Part shown: piece by piece, positions 22,154-33,536 of the stretch | Position numbering within the stretch: the first letter of the stretch is position 1 | Layout of the letters: each line of letters opens with the position of its first letter | Assembly (NCBI GenBank): GCA_001600875.1 | Contig: BCLD01000006.1 | Location: forward strand, 456,300-520,299 | Source: Solicoccozyma terricola | Lineage: Eukaryota > Basidiomycota > Tremellomycetes > Filobasidiales > Piskurozymaceae | Direction: 5' to 3' | Length of the DNA stretch: 64,000 bases | Notes under the pieces: model-generated | The model's database searches: none | Told to the model about the DNA's origin: nothing | The model's input: the letters and a program-made list of their open reading frames with translations, nothing else | Made by a program: the position numbers and the translations under genes

Positions 22154-25100
22154 ATGGGTCCCTCTCTCCGGCAGAAAAAACAAGTCTCCTACTCCACCGT
22201 TCTCGAACTTCCATCGGATGCCGAGTCGGTGGTATCGAACACCGAAGACGAGCTCATGGAACCAGCTGCTGGTCCATCCAAACGCGTAGCGCGACGGAAA
22301 CCCGCACGAAAGCCTGACGACGACGACGACGACAACAACAACGAGGAAGATTCGGATGTCAGCAACTTTCAAGCCTCGTCAGTGGAGAGTGAAGATGAAC
22401 CGATAGAAGCGGATGGGGAATCTGAAGAAGGAGAAGGAGAAGGAGGAGAAGAAGACTTTGCTCCTGAACAATCACCTCGAGCTACCCAAACCAAGACCGC
22501 GAAACGACAGCGTAAGCGAGACGATGGGCCAAAACGACCCCCCCACTTGGGTAGATTAGGTGTGAGGCAGGAAGATTCTACGATTGGCGCAGAAGATGTC
22601 GATATTGGAGGAGGAGATGACCTTACAGCTCTACTCGCTGGACCTTCTATCTCCAATCTCAATCGTGACAAGACACACAACCGTTTGGAGATCTTGCAGT
22701 CTAGTATTCCAAACACGCCGTTTGGTCATACCAAGTTAACAACTGCTCCGATACTCGGTGGAGACGGCAACACGTCCACAATAGAAGAGTCGCACGCTAT
22801 CAACGGTATGAGCAACGTAGCAAGATTACAACACATGGGAGATACAACGGAAGGTCAGATGTTGGAATCGCACTGGTCGAAGTGGGTGGGAGAACCTTGG
22901 TCTGCGGACGGGGTGGCGGGTAGGAAAGGAGAGATGATCGATGTGATGATTCAGGAACCAAGAAAGATGAGTGAAAGGTGAGTAACACAGGTGATAAATT
23001 CTACGAGGTGGCGACGAGCTGAATCTTCCCTCCTTGACTGACAGCGAAGCGAAACCGTACCTTCCGGAGGAAGCGGGTCCAATAACGTGTACATTCGGCA
23101 ATGATGATGAAGCTACCAAGGTAGAGATCCCATTGTACGGCACTCATTCACTAGGTCAGAAAGAACGGTCGTTGAGTTCGCTGCGCTCGAGGTCTGAGAA
23201 CTGATGTTTCACTCTCTATTCATTCAGCAACCACTTCCATCCTCAACGCTGGCTGGGTCTTCAATGCAGGTGGTCCTATCACGGGATTAGCCTGGCGACC
23301 ATGTGGTCTCTACGAAGAACACGGTATGTTCGACTGGCGTATTGAACCCGGCATCAGGGCAGTAACGACATTCCCTTCCTCCCAATCATCCACAGATCCA
23401 AAACAATACCTCGCTATCGCTCCTCACTCTATCTCTATGGACAGAGAAGTCGAAATCGAGACTAAAAAGCGATCTGGCAAAGAATCACCTACCATCCCCA
23501 TCAAGAGCATTATCCAGATTTGGCAACTTGATGACGGAGAGTTGGCTTGCAAGCAAGTCTTTTGTATCGATCGAGAAAGTTTCATCGAGATAAAGTGGCT
23601 ACCACCGCAGATGTGGTCTGGGTTGGTGAGTGACTAGGGTTGCACAATCGAAGATGAGAGAGACAGACAGCTCACCGTACAACGACATGTAGGATGCGAA
23701 GAACAACCTGGGATTACTGTCGGCCGTCTCCAACGACGGACAAATCTACTTCTTCTGCTTGCCAAAGCTATCCGACAGTATCACGGACGGCCCAGAGTAC
23801 TGTAAGTGATGATTATCCCCCAGTTTCCGTCAATGCCCCTTTCAGCTCACGCAGTGATACTATCCAGACCATCTCCAACCTCTGGCCTCCATCCGAGCCG
23901 ATGAAGCTGCTTGTATCTGCTCTGATTGGACTGACGGTGGTAGATTCGCAGTGGGGTTGTCTAATGGTGAGCGGATAACGTCGGATGGACTCGCTGGTAT
24001 TTTGTCTGACTAAATTGTCGTGACCAGGCGCAATCAGCGTCTACCAACTCAGTGAAGCGTTCGTCCGAGGCGCAGATTGTGAGGGTATTGATTACTCATG
24101 ATACAGCCCAGTCGCATCCTTCTGACGCCTTACACTTCAGCCACTCGTCCCATCCCGATTCAATACCTTCACCCCTACTCGAGTGGCGTAAAGAGCATCG
24201 CTTGGATAACGCAACCACCAACCGATGCCGATGGAGCTGCTCTATTGGACAAACCGCCTTGCTCTCTTGTCAGCTCCAGCTTTGACGGTGGGATATTCGT
24301 CAGTGACATACGTGATCCTTCGTCATCATTCAGCTTCACGACAGTCTCCAGATGTGAGCTGCATGGGATTTGCAACGCGACGATTGGCTTACCATCTTCC
24401 ATCACAGTCGTCCCGATCGTCGCTTGGGCACAACACGTTGATGTTATCCTCTTCAGCGAACAAGATTACTGGATCTCACTCTGCCGCCTTCGAAGGTCGA
24501 TCGCCCCGCGAACCTCCAAGGTTCAAGATCACGATGGCGCCGTGATGGTAAGCCGAGTGATTCTATGTTCCAGCACGGTCCTCAGCTGAATCCAACGACT
24601 TATATAGAGCATGGCGGCCTCTGATTACCACGGAATGGCGGCGAGTGCAGGTGCCGATGGTACGGTTAGAGTAAGCAATCTCATTCGTAGTACCACTCGG
24701 ATCCCAAAGGCTGTGAGTGTGGTTATGAGGGCCAAATATCCGAAATTTTGCTTATAGCTGTCTACTAGCGTTCCCTCATCGAAACGCTATACCGACTCGA
24801 CTTCAACTTACACACTTCTGAGTATCGCATGGTGGACAATCATCTACCGCAGGTGAGAAGTCTTCAATGCCTGATCCCGCTGATTCTGCAGCAGAGGCTC
24901 ATCACGTATCCACGGCCAGCCACTCGCACCCGATGCGAAACACAGCGACAAAGGGGTTCTTCGCAAGGACCGTATCGCCAACCAGGGCGAATACAGGAAT
25001 TTGGGGGTCGCTTGGAACCCCAATGCGAGCATCGTTCGCGTTCAGTGGCAGAATGGAGCGGGATTGAACAACGCTGGTATCTTGGGATCCGGTTCTGGCT

Positions 25101-25237
25101 CCGGACTGGGTCGAATCGATGTCTACAATGAACGTCGGGATGAGGCCGAGTGGCTTCAAATGGGAACCGATGCGGTCGCGATCAAGGAAGAGAGCGATTT
25201 TGGAGACGAAGACGAGGATACGGAGATGCAGTCGTGA
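22154..25237 (+). CDS. TFC6: TFIIIC WD-repeat subunit (Tfc6/Sfc6/GTF3C2-like)
   Basis: Probable tauB subunit of TFIIIC, which binds the B box of tRNA genes for RNA polymerase III. Eleven exons: 22154-22977, 23045-23154, 23228-23323, 23396-23625, 23693-23801, 23868-23966, 24028-24084, 24141-24547, 24608-24712, 24769-24852, 24920-25237; 812 residues. The N-terminus is highly charged (RVARRKPARKPDDDDDD, then Glu/Gly-rich). The C-terminal two-thirds is a WD40-like propeller (GWVFNAGGPITGLAWRP, QYLAIAPHS, IIQIWQLDDGELA, SMAASDYHGMAASAGADG, LYRLDFNLHTSEYRM, YRNLGVAWNPNAS), and the tail is acidic. Start 22154 follows the conserved reading; upstream codons in frame lack support. An extra intron inside 24141-24547 (donor at about 24355) is possible. 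The family call rests on propeller motifs, so a different WD protein is not excluded. Confidence 0.75.
23155..23227 (+). repeat. TFC6 intron 2 with a short GC-hairpin motif
   Basis: A 73-nt intron containing TTCGCTGCGCTCGAGG (about 23183-23198). This matches the core of the hairpin repeat found in the SDH1 and SPT7 introns. It is a single small unit, so it may be chance. Confidence 0.35.
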
Positions 25238-25342
25238 TATTTTCTCGTACGTTGTCATAATGATGCAATCAGGTAACCCTCCATCCCTCCTTTAATATGA
25301 CAATCAAATCGCTGGCTCGTGAAGAACGGGAGCCTTTCCCAC

Positions 25343-28300
25343 TCATGTTGGCGGAGGGGCCACCTGACCAGCGTAGGGAGAGCCGGCTAGTGACAAGTGG
25401 CAGTGTCAGGTGTTAGTGCGCGGTAATTCATCAATGCACGTTGCCGACTCACGATGTGGCGAGGCCGGCGACTGCGCTGCATAAAACATCGGCGGAGGCC
25501 CCGGACCTTGCCGCATTCCGCTTGGTATGTTCTGTTGGCCCGGATGTGGGCCGTTCATGAAACCGGCTGTGAGGCGAGGTTGTCAAATGAGCCATTTTGA
25601 CAGATGTTTCAGATCATCAAAACTCACGAGGAATACCTTGTGGGTACATAGGACCTGGATCATGAGCGGGTATCAGATGCTTGGGATCAAAGCGCTCCGA
25701 CCGCCGACAACTCACCTCCGCCCATAAAGGGTGCTACAAAAGGGGGATATCCCGACGCTTGACCTGGTGGCATGTTAATGGATTGTAGCTGGCCAGGTTG
25801 ACCTTGCTGTGAGATTATGGGACATCAGTGCATGCCCACCGCCCCCGATTCGACCTGTACCAACCTGCGATGGATATCGTACCGGGCCTGGACCGTACGC
25901 AAAGTTGAGTGGCATGGGTGACGGTCCGACGCCGCCCATAGGTGACATCATACCGGCCACGCCGTTAGAAAACATGCCAGGCTCATCCTCGTGGCCAGGA
26001 GAAGGTCCACCCATACCGGGAGGCATCGATGAAGAGCCAAGCTTCTTGCCAGAGAATGGCCAGCTCAGTGCTGTCATTGGAAGAGGAGGCGTAAATGCCT
26101 TACGGTGAAAAAACAATGGGCCCGCATCAACCCACCGACAGTCTTTGGATCCGGGACCTTGCCACGGAATGGGTTGAAGTCATCTCGCACGTTGATGGGG
26201 GTGAAACGCCGTGGCATGGATGGGGGGAAGAAAGACGCGGTGCCCTCTGGAGGCTTGATTTCGGGGTGGTTGGAAGCAGGCCGTGGTGACGGGCCAACCA
26301 TGCTGGTGATCGAGGGCGAAGGTGCCATCTGTGCGAGTTGCTATCAGCAGGAACAAATGAAATTAACAAGGATAGTGCCACTGACTGTCACCGAGCTCAC
26401 AGCTGGAGACTGCAACCTCGAGGTGTCCCCGGCCTCTGGTTGTCGTACCTGTGAGGGAGGATGCGGCACGCCGCCCTGTATGAGATATACAGCGACGGAG
26501 TCAGCATACCTATGCTGGGCCCGATCAATCTCGGTACCCACCGGCTGGAACCGTGGCGCACTGACATTCGGCTTGAAGACGAAGCTGGAAGCGCCAGGGT
26601 TCAGACGTGGTGGTGGCGAGGTCGCAGGCGAGTCAGCCACATGTGAAGGCTCTTCCGCTCTTGACTTGGTTGATTCGACAGCCGAAGACGTTGCCACAGG
26701 TGCCACCTTTGGCTTGAATGGTGGAATTTCCGGTGGATTTTGAGATGCTGGTAAGGCACCCGCACCCAACATCGAATCCCGCGGCTTGAATGGAGGGATC
26801 TCCCGAATCTGCATGGCAACCTGAGGTCGCGATTGCTTCACCATCTCCGCCTTGCTTAAAGGCTGAGGGCTATCGAGCTTCTTTGCGCTGGTGAGAGGGG
26901 TGGCCGGCGCCTTGCCTTCACCGCCGGACGCTTCCTTGCCTTGCGCAGCTTTGTGACGTTCCTGCACCTCACGCTGCTTTTCAGGTGTCTTTGCAAGGAT
27001 CGGCAAGAGCTCAGCGGGGAATGGTAGGTGGACCTGTGAAGATGTATGCGTGTTCAGTCCTGTTGCATTGGTAGGGAAATCCGAAAGAACGCACTTGAAA
27101 GTCCTTGCCGAAGTTCTTCAGCTCTTGCAATTTGCGCTCTCTCTCGGACTTGGCCACGTTAGCCATTGAGGTGGCCATCGTGCTCTTCTTCTTGTCGACC
27201 CGTTCGCGCTCGGTCTCAACAAAAGCCTGGATGTGACCAGCCACGTCATGGCGAATGACGGGGGTCTCTGCCTTTTCCGTCTGCTTGAAAGAATCGCCGT
27301 TGTTAAAGACAATGACCAAATGCAAACGAAAACGAAAACCCCCTCCTGCTGCTTACCTTCCGTGCCTGCGGCAAATTAGCTCCACGTTCTGGCGTTCCAG
27401 TCACAGATGGCGGTCGCACCGACACAGATGGCACAGGGATGGTCGTCGAAGACGACGGCGTCGGAGTAGCAGATTTCACGGCTGTCGGATCACGGGTGGA
27501 CGATTGAGCTTGTGCACCGTTCGTTGACGGTACTGCCAATGGAGAGGAACCTGTCGTTGGAACGGGACCGGGACCGGCTTTTCTGGCTCCAGGAGGTACA
27601 TAGGCGTTGGTTGAGCGCTGAACGCCGGAGTATCTGCGAAGATGAAAACTCGTAAAAAACCTGTTGTGCCAGCGGGTGTCGATAAAATAGCTACTAACCG
27701 ATCCTCCTCGTCCATCCCACTGGCAACCTCCCTTCCTCGTTCTTCAGCGATGTGAGGGTTGTCCGAGGGTGCCTGAAAACGGAATATTAGAGCGACTGTG
27801 TTAGCTTTTGTTCAACCCCAATCAGCCTCTTCTCCACATCTTCCCTTCCCCCATTCACATTTTGAATTTCCCTCGCCAACCTCTCTGCCTCTGCTTCTCT
27901 CTGTCGGAAATTCGCAGTATTCTTATTCAACTTGGTCGTATAGATATCCTCATCGAAATCAGATTTGGTGCCGAATAGCTTTGCATTGGTAGCGAATTGA
28001 TCCCAACCTGTAGATGCATTACCAAACGTATCTTCGTCTCGTTTACCAGGAATTCCTCCAGATGACGGCTGGATGGACTCGTCTGGGATCCAAGGTTGAA
28101 GTTCTCGTTGACGTGGGAGGCCTTTACCATTTGCTATATCCTTATCTGTTCGGAACAAGCTCGGGAGGGAGTTCTGGGGAGCGACAATAGCCAAATTCGA
28201 CATCACAGCTTGAGCCTGAGGTGGTTCACCACCTCCTTTGCCTTCCTCTTTGCCGTAGGAAGTGATGGACTGTGTAAATCAAACAAAGACACACGATCAA

Positions 28301-29115
28301 CGGGATTAGTAAACCTCTCTCGTGAGGTTGAGTTGAAATATTCCCCTCTACCCACCGAAGGACCACTGCCTGGCTCAACGCTACCGACCTCTCCAACCCT
28401 CAAATACAACTCTGGCAAGACCAGTCCACTTTGTCCCGCGACATCCTGCGACCCATTTTGCTGTGTTTCCACAGCATCCTTGAGACAGAATCGAGTAGTG
28501 GCTGCGATAGGAGAATTACCATTATCCATGTGGGACAATGTACCTTGAAGACGTGCACCTCCTCGGACTGAAATGAGAACGCGACCGCCCTGTATTGGAT
28601 TCGAAATGATGGAGGGATTAGGTCCGGGGTGAGGGGGGCTGTTTGGTGATCTAAGGGAAACCCCAGCTCACCAAATGCTGTTGTAACTTGTTAACGATCT
28701 CAAGACTATCGCATTCAGGGTTATCACCGATTCACGGCCAACGTCTCATCAGCCTACCAATCATTGCAAGGCTGTATCTCGAGGGATCAACCGAATCCCC
28801 AAACACTCACGGTACAGAATCCACCGAAGGGTTGCTGTCTACCGGGCCTGACGAGCCATCCACTGGGAAATCAACCTGGGAGCCTGATCTGGCAGACCTC
28901 GGACCTTGTCCCACACTTCCCTGCGATGCAGCTGGAGAAGCTCGACCGGATGATTGACGCCATGAGCCGCGTCTGTGCGAGATCAAATTAACCAGTTCAG
29001 AACCACCGGGGCGAAACAAAGACGAAGGGGGGGTCGAGGTCCTGAGATCCACTCCTCACCTGTTACCGCCACCGACACCACCTCTTGGCTTGTTACCCGT
29101 ATGAGGAGCTGCCAT
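25343..29115 (-). CDS. PBP1: Ataxin-2 homologue (Pbp1), Lsm/LsmAD/PAM2 protein
   Basis: RNA-binding scaffold that associates with poly(A)-binding protein and stress granules. Fifteen exons: 29115-29060, 28972-28811, 28705-28672, 28589-28356, 28269-27859, 27772-27699, 27633-27357, 27283-27095, 27033-26401, 26328-26136, 26070-25865, 25806-25716, 25654-25628, 25566-25453, 25386-25343; 914 residues. In order: an Arg/Gly/Ser-rich start, a Lsm-like domain (EIVNKLQQHLGGRVLISVR), the LsmAD domain (FDEDIYTTKLNKNT ... EAERLAREIQN ... HIAEERGREV ... DEEDRYSGVQRSTNAYVPPG), and a Pro/Ser linker. A coiled segment follows (ERERKLQELKNFGKDFQ), then a PAM2 motif (RLNPGASSFVFKP), the conserved WPFSGKK box, and a Gly/Pro/Met/Gln-rich low-complexity tail suited to phase separation. 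It converges with TFC6, leaving only 105 bp. Confidence 0.93.
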
Positions 29116-29673
29116 TGCTGGAAAGATCCTGCTGAGGCCCGGGTCTGTAATGCCTCGACTTGCTTCTTGTCCCTCCTATGGGAATGTGTGCTTGTCTTGC
29201 GTTGGAATGAACCGTCACGTGAGGGCGAGCTGAGGTAGGCAACCTCACTGCATCAAGCTGCGAGGATGTCCAAGTGGAGGGACTAGGGGGTGGTTCACAG
29301 CTGACCAGTCCCACGGATGGAGACGAGGGGAGGGGTGTGGATGATGTTCTGTGAGGGAGGCAACACCTTCGTTGAGATTGACAGGAAATCAACGGATGTG
29401 GATGGCGCAGGGGAGGTTGAGAGTGGCTGCCGAATGGGATAAGTGCGGCCACCCGTGAGAAATGGGCAACAAATCCCCGCCAGCCCATATACAATGACAC
29501 CTCATGCTACAGTCTTGGTACAACGTACAGAGTGCAAGGGAGGTAGGTACGTTCCCCCCGGCGGCGATGGCTTGACATCTCCTCGTCGTCGTGCGCAGGG
29601 TTTGTATGTGACGCGCGGACGACGACGACTGTTCTTCTATTCTCCCATCCCGCCACCCGCGTTTCCCCTTTTT
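29116..29673. other. Spacer: arrestin-protein 3' end and PBP1 promoter
   Basis: About 560 bp, tandem on the minus strand. No gene, tRNA or repeat was recognised. Confidence 0.5.
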
Positions 29674-31808
29674 CTACACGATATCCTCCGTCCTCTGCCG
29701 GGACCGAGCAGGCAAGCTCGATTCCTCATCTGACGGTGTAGCCGATGGTCGTCTTTTAAAGCTGAGGAACTTTCGATCCGCAGGTTCCTGCCTGACAGGC
29801 GTGGTTCTAGCTGCCGCAGCACCGAACCATGTCCCAGGTGATAACCTTGACGGCGATTTTTCCTTGATGGTAAGGCCTGAATCCGCCGTTTTAGGTCGTT
29901 GCATCGTGTTCCGAGAGGAGGGTCTATATTCTTTCGCTTCTCGAAAGGAAACGTGCGAGGTCGGTGGTGGGGTGATTGAAAGAGACGAAGTGAATGGTCC
30001 AAGCGATTGAATGGAAAAGTGGGATGGCGAGGTGATCGGGGATGACGTTGCGAGGTCGAGCGCTGCGTTATTCAGCGAATACAAACCGCTAGCGTTCGGC
30101 TTGACCAGTAACCTTTTCCTCGATGAGACACTCGTCGCCATCACGTCGTCCTCCAACGACAAAGTCGGATACCAGGACGTTGACGTTTTATGCCGAGTTG
30201 CTGCTAGATGTTGCAGTCTTTCCTCTCGAGTAAATGCTACCACGACGATCGGCATGGGTGGGATTTCCACCCATATCGAACTCGTCGTTCCGTCTTTCGA
30301 TCCCGACCTAGCAAACGACCTCCGTCGAACTCTAATTTTAGTATGTAGAGAAAAGGAAAGCGTTACTTGTCCCGTGGTCATACTTTCGCCAACATCCCAA
30401 CCATGATCCGCGACTGGCATCGTCATCGGCAACGTCGCCCATGTCGTGTTGGATCCGTCCGTGGCAATGATAGGTGCATTGCACTCCACCGTAGCAAGTC
30501 GTTGACCTAGCTCGACGTAACGCGATGATGAAGAGGAGGACGAGGACGAGGACGAGCTCTCGGTCGTCCCCGTACCCTCGATGAAATTGCCACGACTGAC
30601 CAGGTTTTGGTTTTCCTCGGGTGTCACTGCGAAATCATCGCAATACCGACGCAAGAGTAACCCGTCTTCGAGTAACGACGATAATTCCTCCCCTTTCTTC
30701 GATGTCGTCGACCTCGTCGTCGCTGTCACCACCATCGGTCTACTTGACGGTCCTGCGTCTTCTAATTCCCTTTCTTCCAACCTCCGAGACCTAGTCGACC
30801 TTGACGACGACGACGACGACAAACGTTCAACCGATCTCGTTTGAAGACCTAAAGTTCTTTCCAAAGCTACAAAAACCTTTTCGACTCTTAATTCCTCATT
30901 ATCAATCCCACCCATCGTTTTTATAGCCAACGTTAATGGCATTTCATCCCCGGGTCCAACGGCATCAGGAACACCACTCCATACTGCTTCAAGACGGATA
31001 TCAGGTCCACATCCTATTAAAGCGGATGGAGGAGATAACGGTCGAATCGCTTCGATGAATGGTCGAGAGATTTTGATGTTGAGAAAGTAGGAATGAACGA
31101 TGCGACTTCCAACCAGAGGTACTGGTTTGTGCGTGAGTACTGGTGGTGGGGAAGGGGGGAGGAGGAAGGGGGAAGGGGGATGTTAAATTATTTAGCGTTA
31201 TTTCCAAGTTATTCGAATTATCCGGGCCCCCCCCCCAAGCAACTCACTAGCCTGAACCCTCCAAACTACACTAAACCCTGGTAACCTCATAGCACTTGCA
31301 CAACTATCCGCTACATCGCATGGAATTTCCAAAGCCCATGATAACACCTTGTCACTGACGTCCTCGTATACATCTCCATTCGCTGGATCTGCATCTCCAC
31401 TACCTCCCTTACCTCCCCCACCTCCCCCACCTCCCCTCCTCGCATCAAACAAAACCTCCTCACGTTCCCATAAAACCACTTCCTGCCTCTTTGAAAAAAG
31501 ATGTAATTGACGAACTTGACAACATGTTACACGAACGCTGATTTGGGATGTAGGTAGGGAAGCTGTTTCGTGTTTTGGTCGGATGATTAGACGACCTGCG
31601 ATTGATACATCGGAGAGACCGAGGATGCCTGTGGGGGAGGTGTTATCAAACGAAAACAACAAGACCAAGACCAATCAATCAGTCAGTCAATCAATCAATT
31701 AATGAATTAACCACAACGGACGTGTAAAAACGAGACCCACTCACCTGTACATGGAAAGATACCACCTGCTGAATTCCCTCTACGTGGTTGTAACAACACT
31801 TCGAGCAT
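29674..31808 (-). CDS. Arrestin-domain protein (fungal alpha-arrestin-like)
   Basis: Probable adaptor of the arrestin fold; in fungi such proteins recruit ubiquitin ligases to plasma-membrane cargo. Three exons: 31808-31745, 31628-31248, 31121-29674; 630 residues. Arrestin N features are ILGLSDVSIAGRLIIRP, ISVRVTCCQVRQL and WALEIPCDVADSCASAMRLPGFSVVWRVQA. The arrestin C half begins around SRIVHSYFLNIKISRP and continues through VGPGDEMPLTLAIKTMG, KIRVRRRSFARS and WVEIPPM. Poly-Ser/Arg loops interrupt it. I did not see a PPxY motif, so recruitment of a Rsp5-type ligase cannot be inferred. The intron before the last exon carries a G tract on the coding strand, unlike most others here. GAGC repeats (31818-31836) sit in the 5' leader. 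Confidence 0.75.
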
Positions 31809-32196
31809 GGTAAGCGAGCGAGCGAGCGAGCGAGGGGAGTAAATTGGAGGGAGAGAGCGAAAGGTGAATCGGGATAGTTTATAGATATGTGAATGGACCC
31901 CGATTACTATCAACCCTTTCCGATTGGTTTTGGTTTGGTTCACTCCTCCTCTTCTTTCCCGTTTGTTGAGTGGATGAAAAAAAAATAAAAAATGTAGAGG
32001 TTGAAAAGAGAGTCTATACGAATCGACGTTGTCCTTCTATCTTCATCGTTTGTTCGCCGTGGTCGTGGTGTTGTGTGTAGGTGTACGTGTTAGATCAATT
32101 ATCCCCCACCTCCAGGTACCGCCGACTAAAGATTACGTTTGTGGATGTGAGCTAATCGGATTGGTGTAATGAGCGAGCGACCTTTCTTTGAGGGAT

Positions 32197-32290
32197 GGGT
32201 GGATGGGTGGGTGGATGGATGGATGGATGGATGGGATGGGATGGAGGGGATGGAGGGGATGGAAGGGATGGGGGGATGGGTCATGGATGA
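32197..32290. repeat. GGAT/ATGG-type tandem repeat
   Basis: Imperfect 4- to 9-bp units (GGAT, GGATGGGT, GGATGGAGG) on the plus strand, G-rich with many GG and GGG runs. The pattern is compatible with quadruplex formation. Confidence 0.85.
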
Positions 32291-32448
32291 TCATTGCCCG
32301 ATTCGACGATTGACCGGATTGACCATCGACAGCGCCCACCGGGGCTTAGGGATTAGTTCATGGACCTGAACGAACAGACCCGTTTTGAATGGTGTCACGG
32401 TCGCGTGGCGGGCAGGGGGAGGCGAGGTGGAGGGGCGGGGGAGGGGAA

Positions 32449-32495
<47 letters not shown>
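32449..32495. repeat. 47-nt G homopolymer
   Basis: Uninterrupted G run on the plus strand inside a G-rich region. The true length is uncertain because of sequencing limits on homopolymers. Confidence 0.9.
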
Positions 32496-32496
<1 letters not shown>

Positions 32497-33401
32497 GCGA
32501 GGGGTGGAGGGCGGAAGTGCGGAAGGGGAGTGAGGTACGCGTCAAAAGTGCGGAATGTGGTACGGAGTGGGCGACGGGGACGGGGAGGGTTCAGTTGTTC
32601 TTACCGATGCCGATGCCGACACCGGGGTTGGTGTGGATGGAGAACATGGCCCTCGCATGGTATGGACGGGATGGATGAATGGGGTGGATGGGGGTGGATG
32701 GGCGTCGAACGGTGGGCGGGCGAGGACGGCGGGTGGACGGTTAGATGAGTTTGTTGTATGTGTGTCAGCCCGCTAATACAAAAAAAAACAAGGGACACAT
32801 ACCTATTTGGTCTCGTACCTTTTGGTTCCTGAACGCGCCAAAAAGAAAAAAAAAAAGGGCGAAACAGCGCGGGTGCGACAACACCGAGGTCCGGTGGGGT
32901 TTTTTTTTTCCTTCTTTTTCAGGGAAAAAAGTGTTGAATGCAGCCGGACGAGGGCGCGAGGGCGGGACTCCTACGGTGCCTGGACTAGATGACTGTTTCC
33001 GTACCATCCCATCCCCTCATCCCCTCATCCCACATCCCCCATTCCCAAAAGCATAACACATCAATTTCATCGTGTGCACGATAGTTGGATAAAACGAACA
33101 CCACTCCGTTCGTCCATCAGAGTTTCAATTTATTTTTTCGTTTTCGTTTTCGTGTTTCGTTTTTTTGTAGTCGGCGAAAGTGGATCGCCGTTCCCCAGTT
33201 CCTCAAGGTACCGAACACCATCATGTCTCTCTCTCAAAAAAATAAATATCAAAAAAATCTTGCATTTTCCATTAAGGATGCGTTTCATTAAGCAAATGTT
33301 TTTCGTTTGGGAGAAGGGGAAAAAACGAATAATAGGATAAATAATTAATTAGAGGCCCCCTCCCCTCTCTCTCTGTCTTCTCCTCTCCCTGCCCCTGGCC
33401 C

Positions 33402-33511
33402 NNNNNNNNNNNNNNNNNNNNNNNNNNNNNNNNNNNNNNNNNNNNNNNNNNNNNNNNNNNNNNNNNNNNNNNNNNNNNNNNNNNNNNNNNNNNNNNNNNN
33501 NNNNNNNNNNN
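33402..33511. other. Assembly gap (N run)
   Basis: 110 undetermined bases bordered by CCC on the left and by a run of about 11 C on the right. It lies in the 3' region of the DOCK gene, 25 bp beyond its stop. Confidence 0.99.
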
Positions 33512-33536
33512 CCCCCCCCCCCACCTTCTCCTACAC

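Larger units (their letters stand above)
31809..33536. other. Low-complexity spacer with assembly gap
   Basis: About 1.7 kb upstream of the arrestin-protein start and downstream of the DOCK stop. It holds GGAT/ATGG-type tandem repeats (32197-32290), a 47-nt G run (32449-32495), G-rich flanks, AT-rich stretches (33120-33350) and a run of N (33402-33511). No gene can be supported. Confidence 0.6.

Noticed and set aside
24829..25131. Alternative open frame at the end of TFC6
   Set aside because: The frame used in 24920-25237 matches the propeller family (YRNLGVAWNPNAS). A 67-nt intron ending at 24919 joins it in phase.
26370..26520. Extra short intron in PBP1 near 26480-26515 (34 nt)
   Set aside because: It is shorter than any other intron here and its removal shifts the frame; reading through keeps it.
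32291..32748. Proline- or glycine-rich open frames
   Set aside because: They are produced by the 47-nt G run and its flanks; no conserved sequence.
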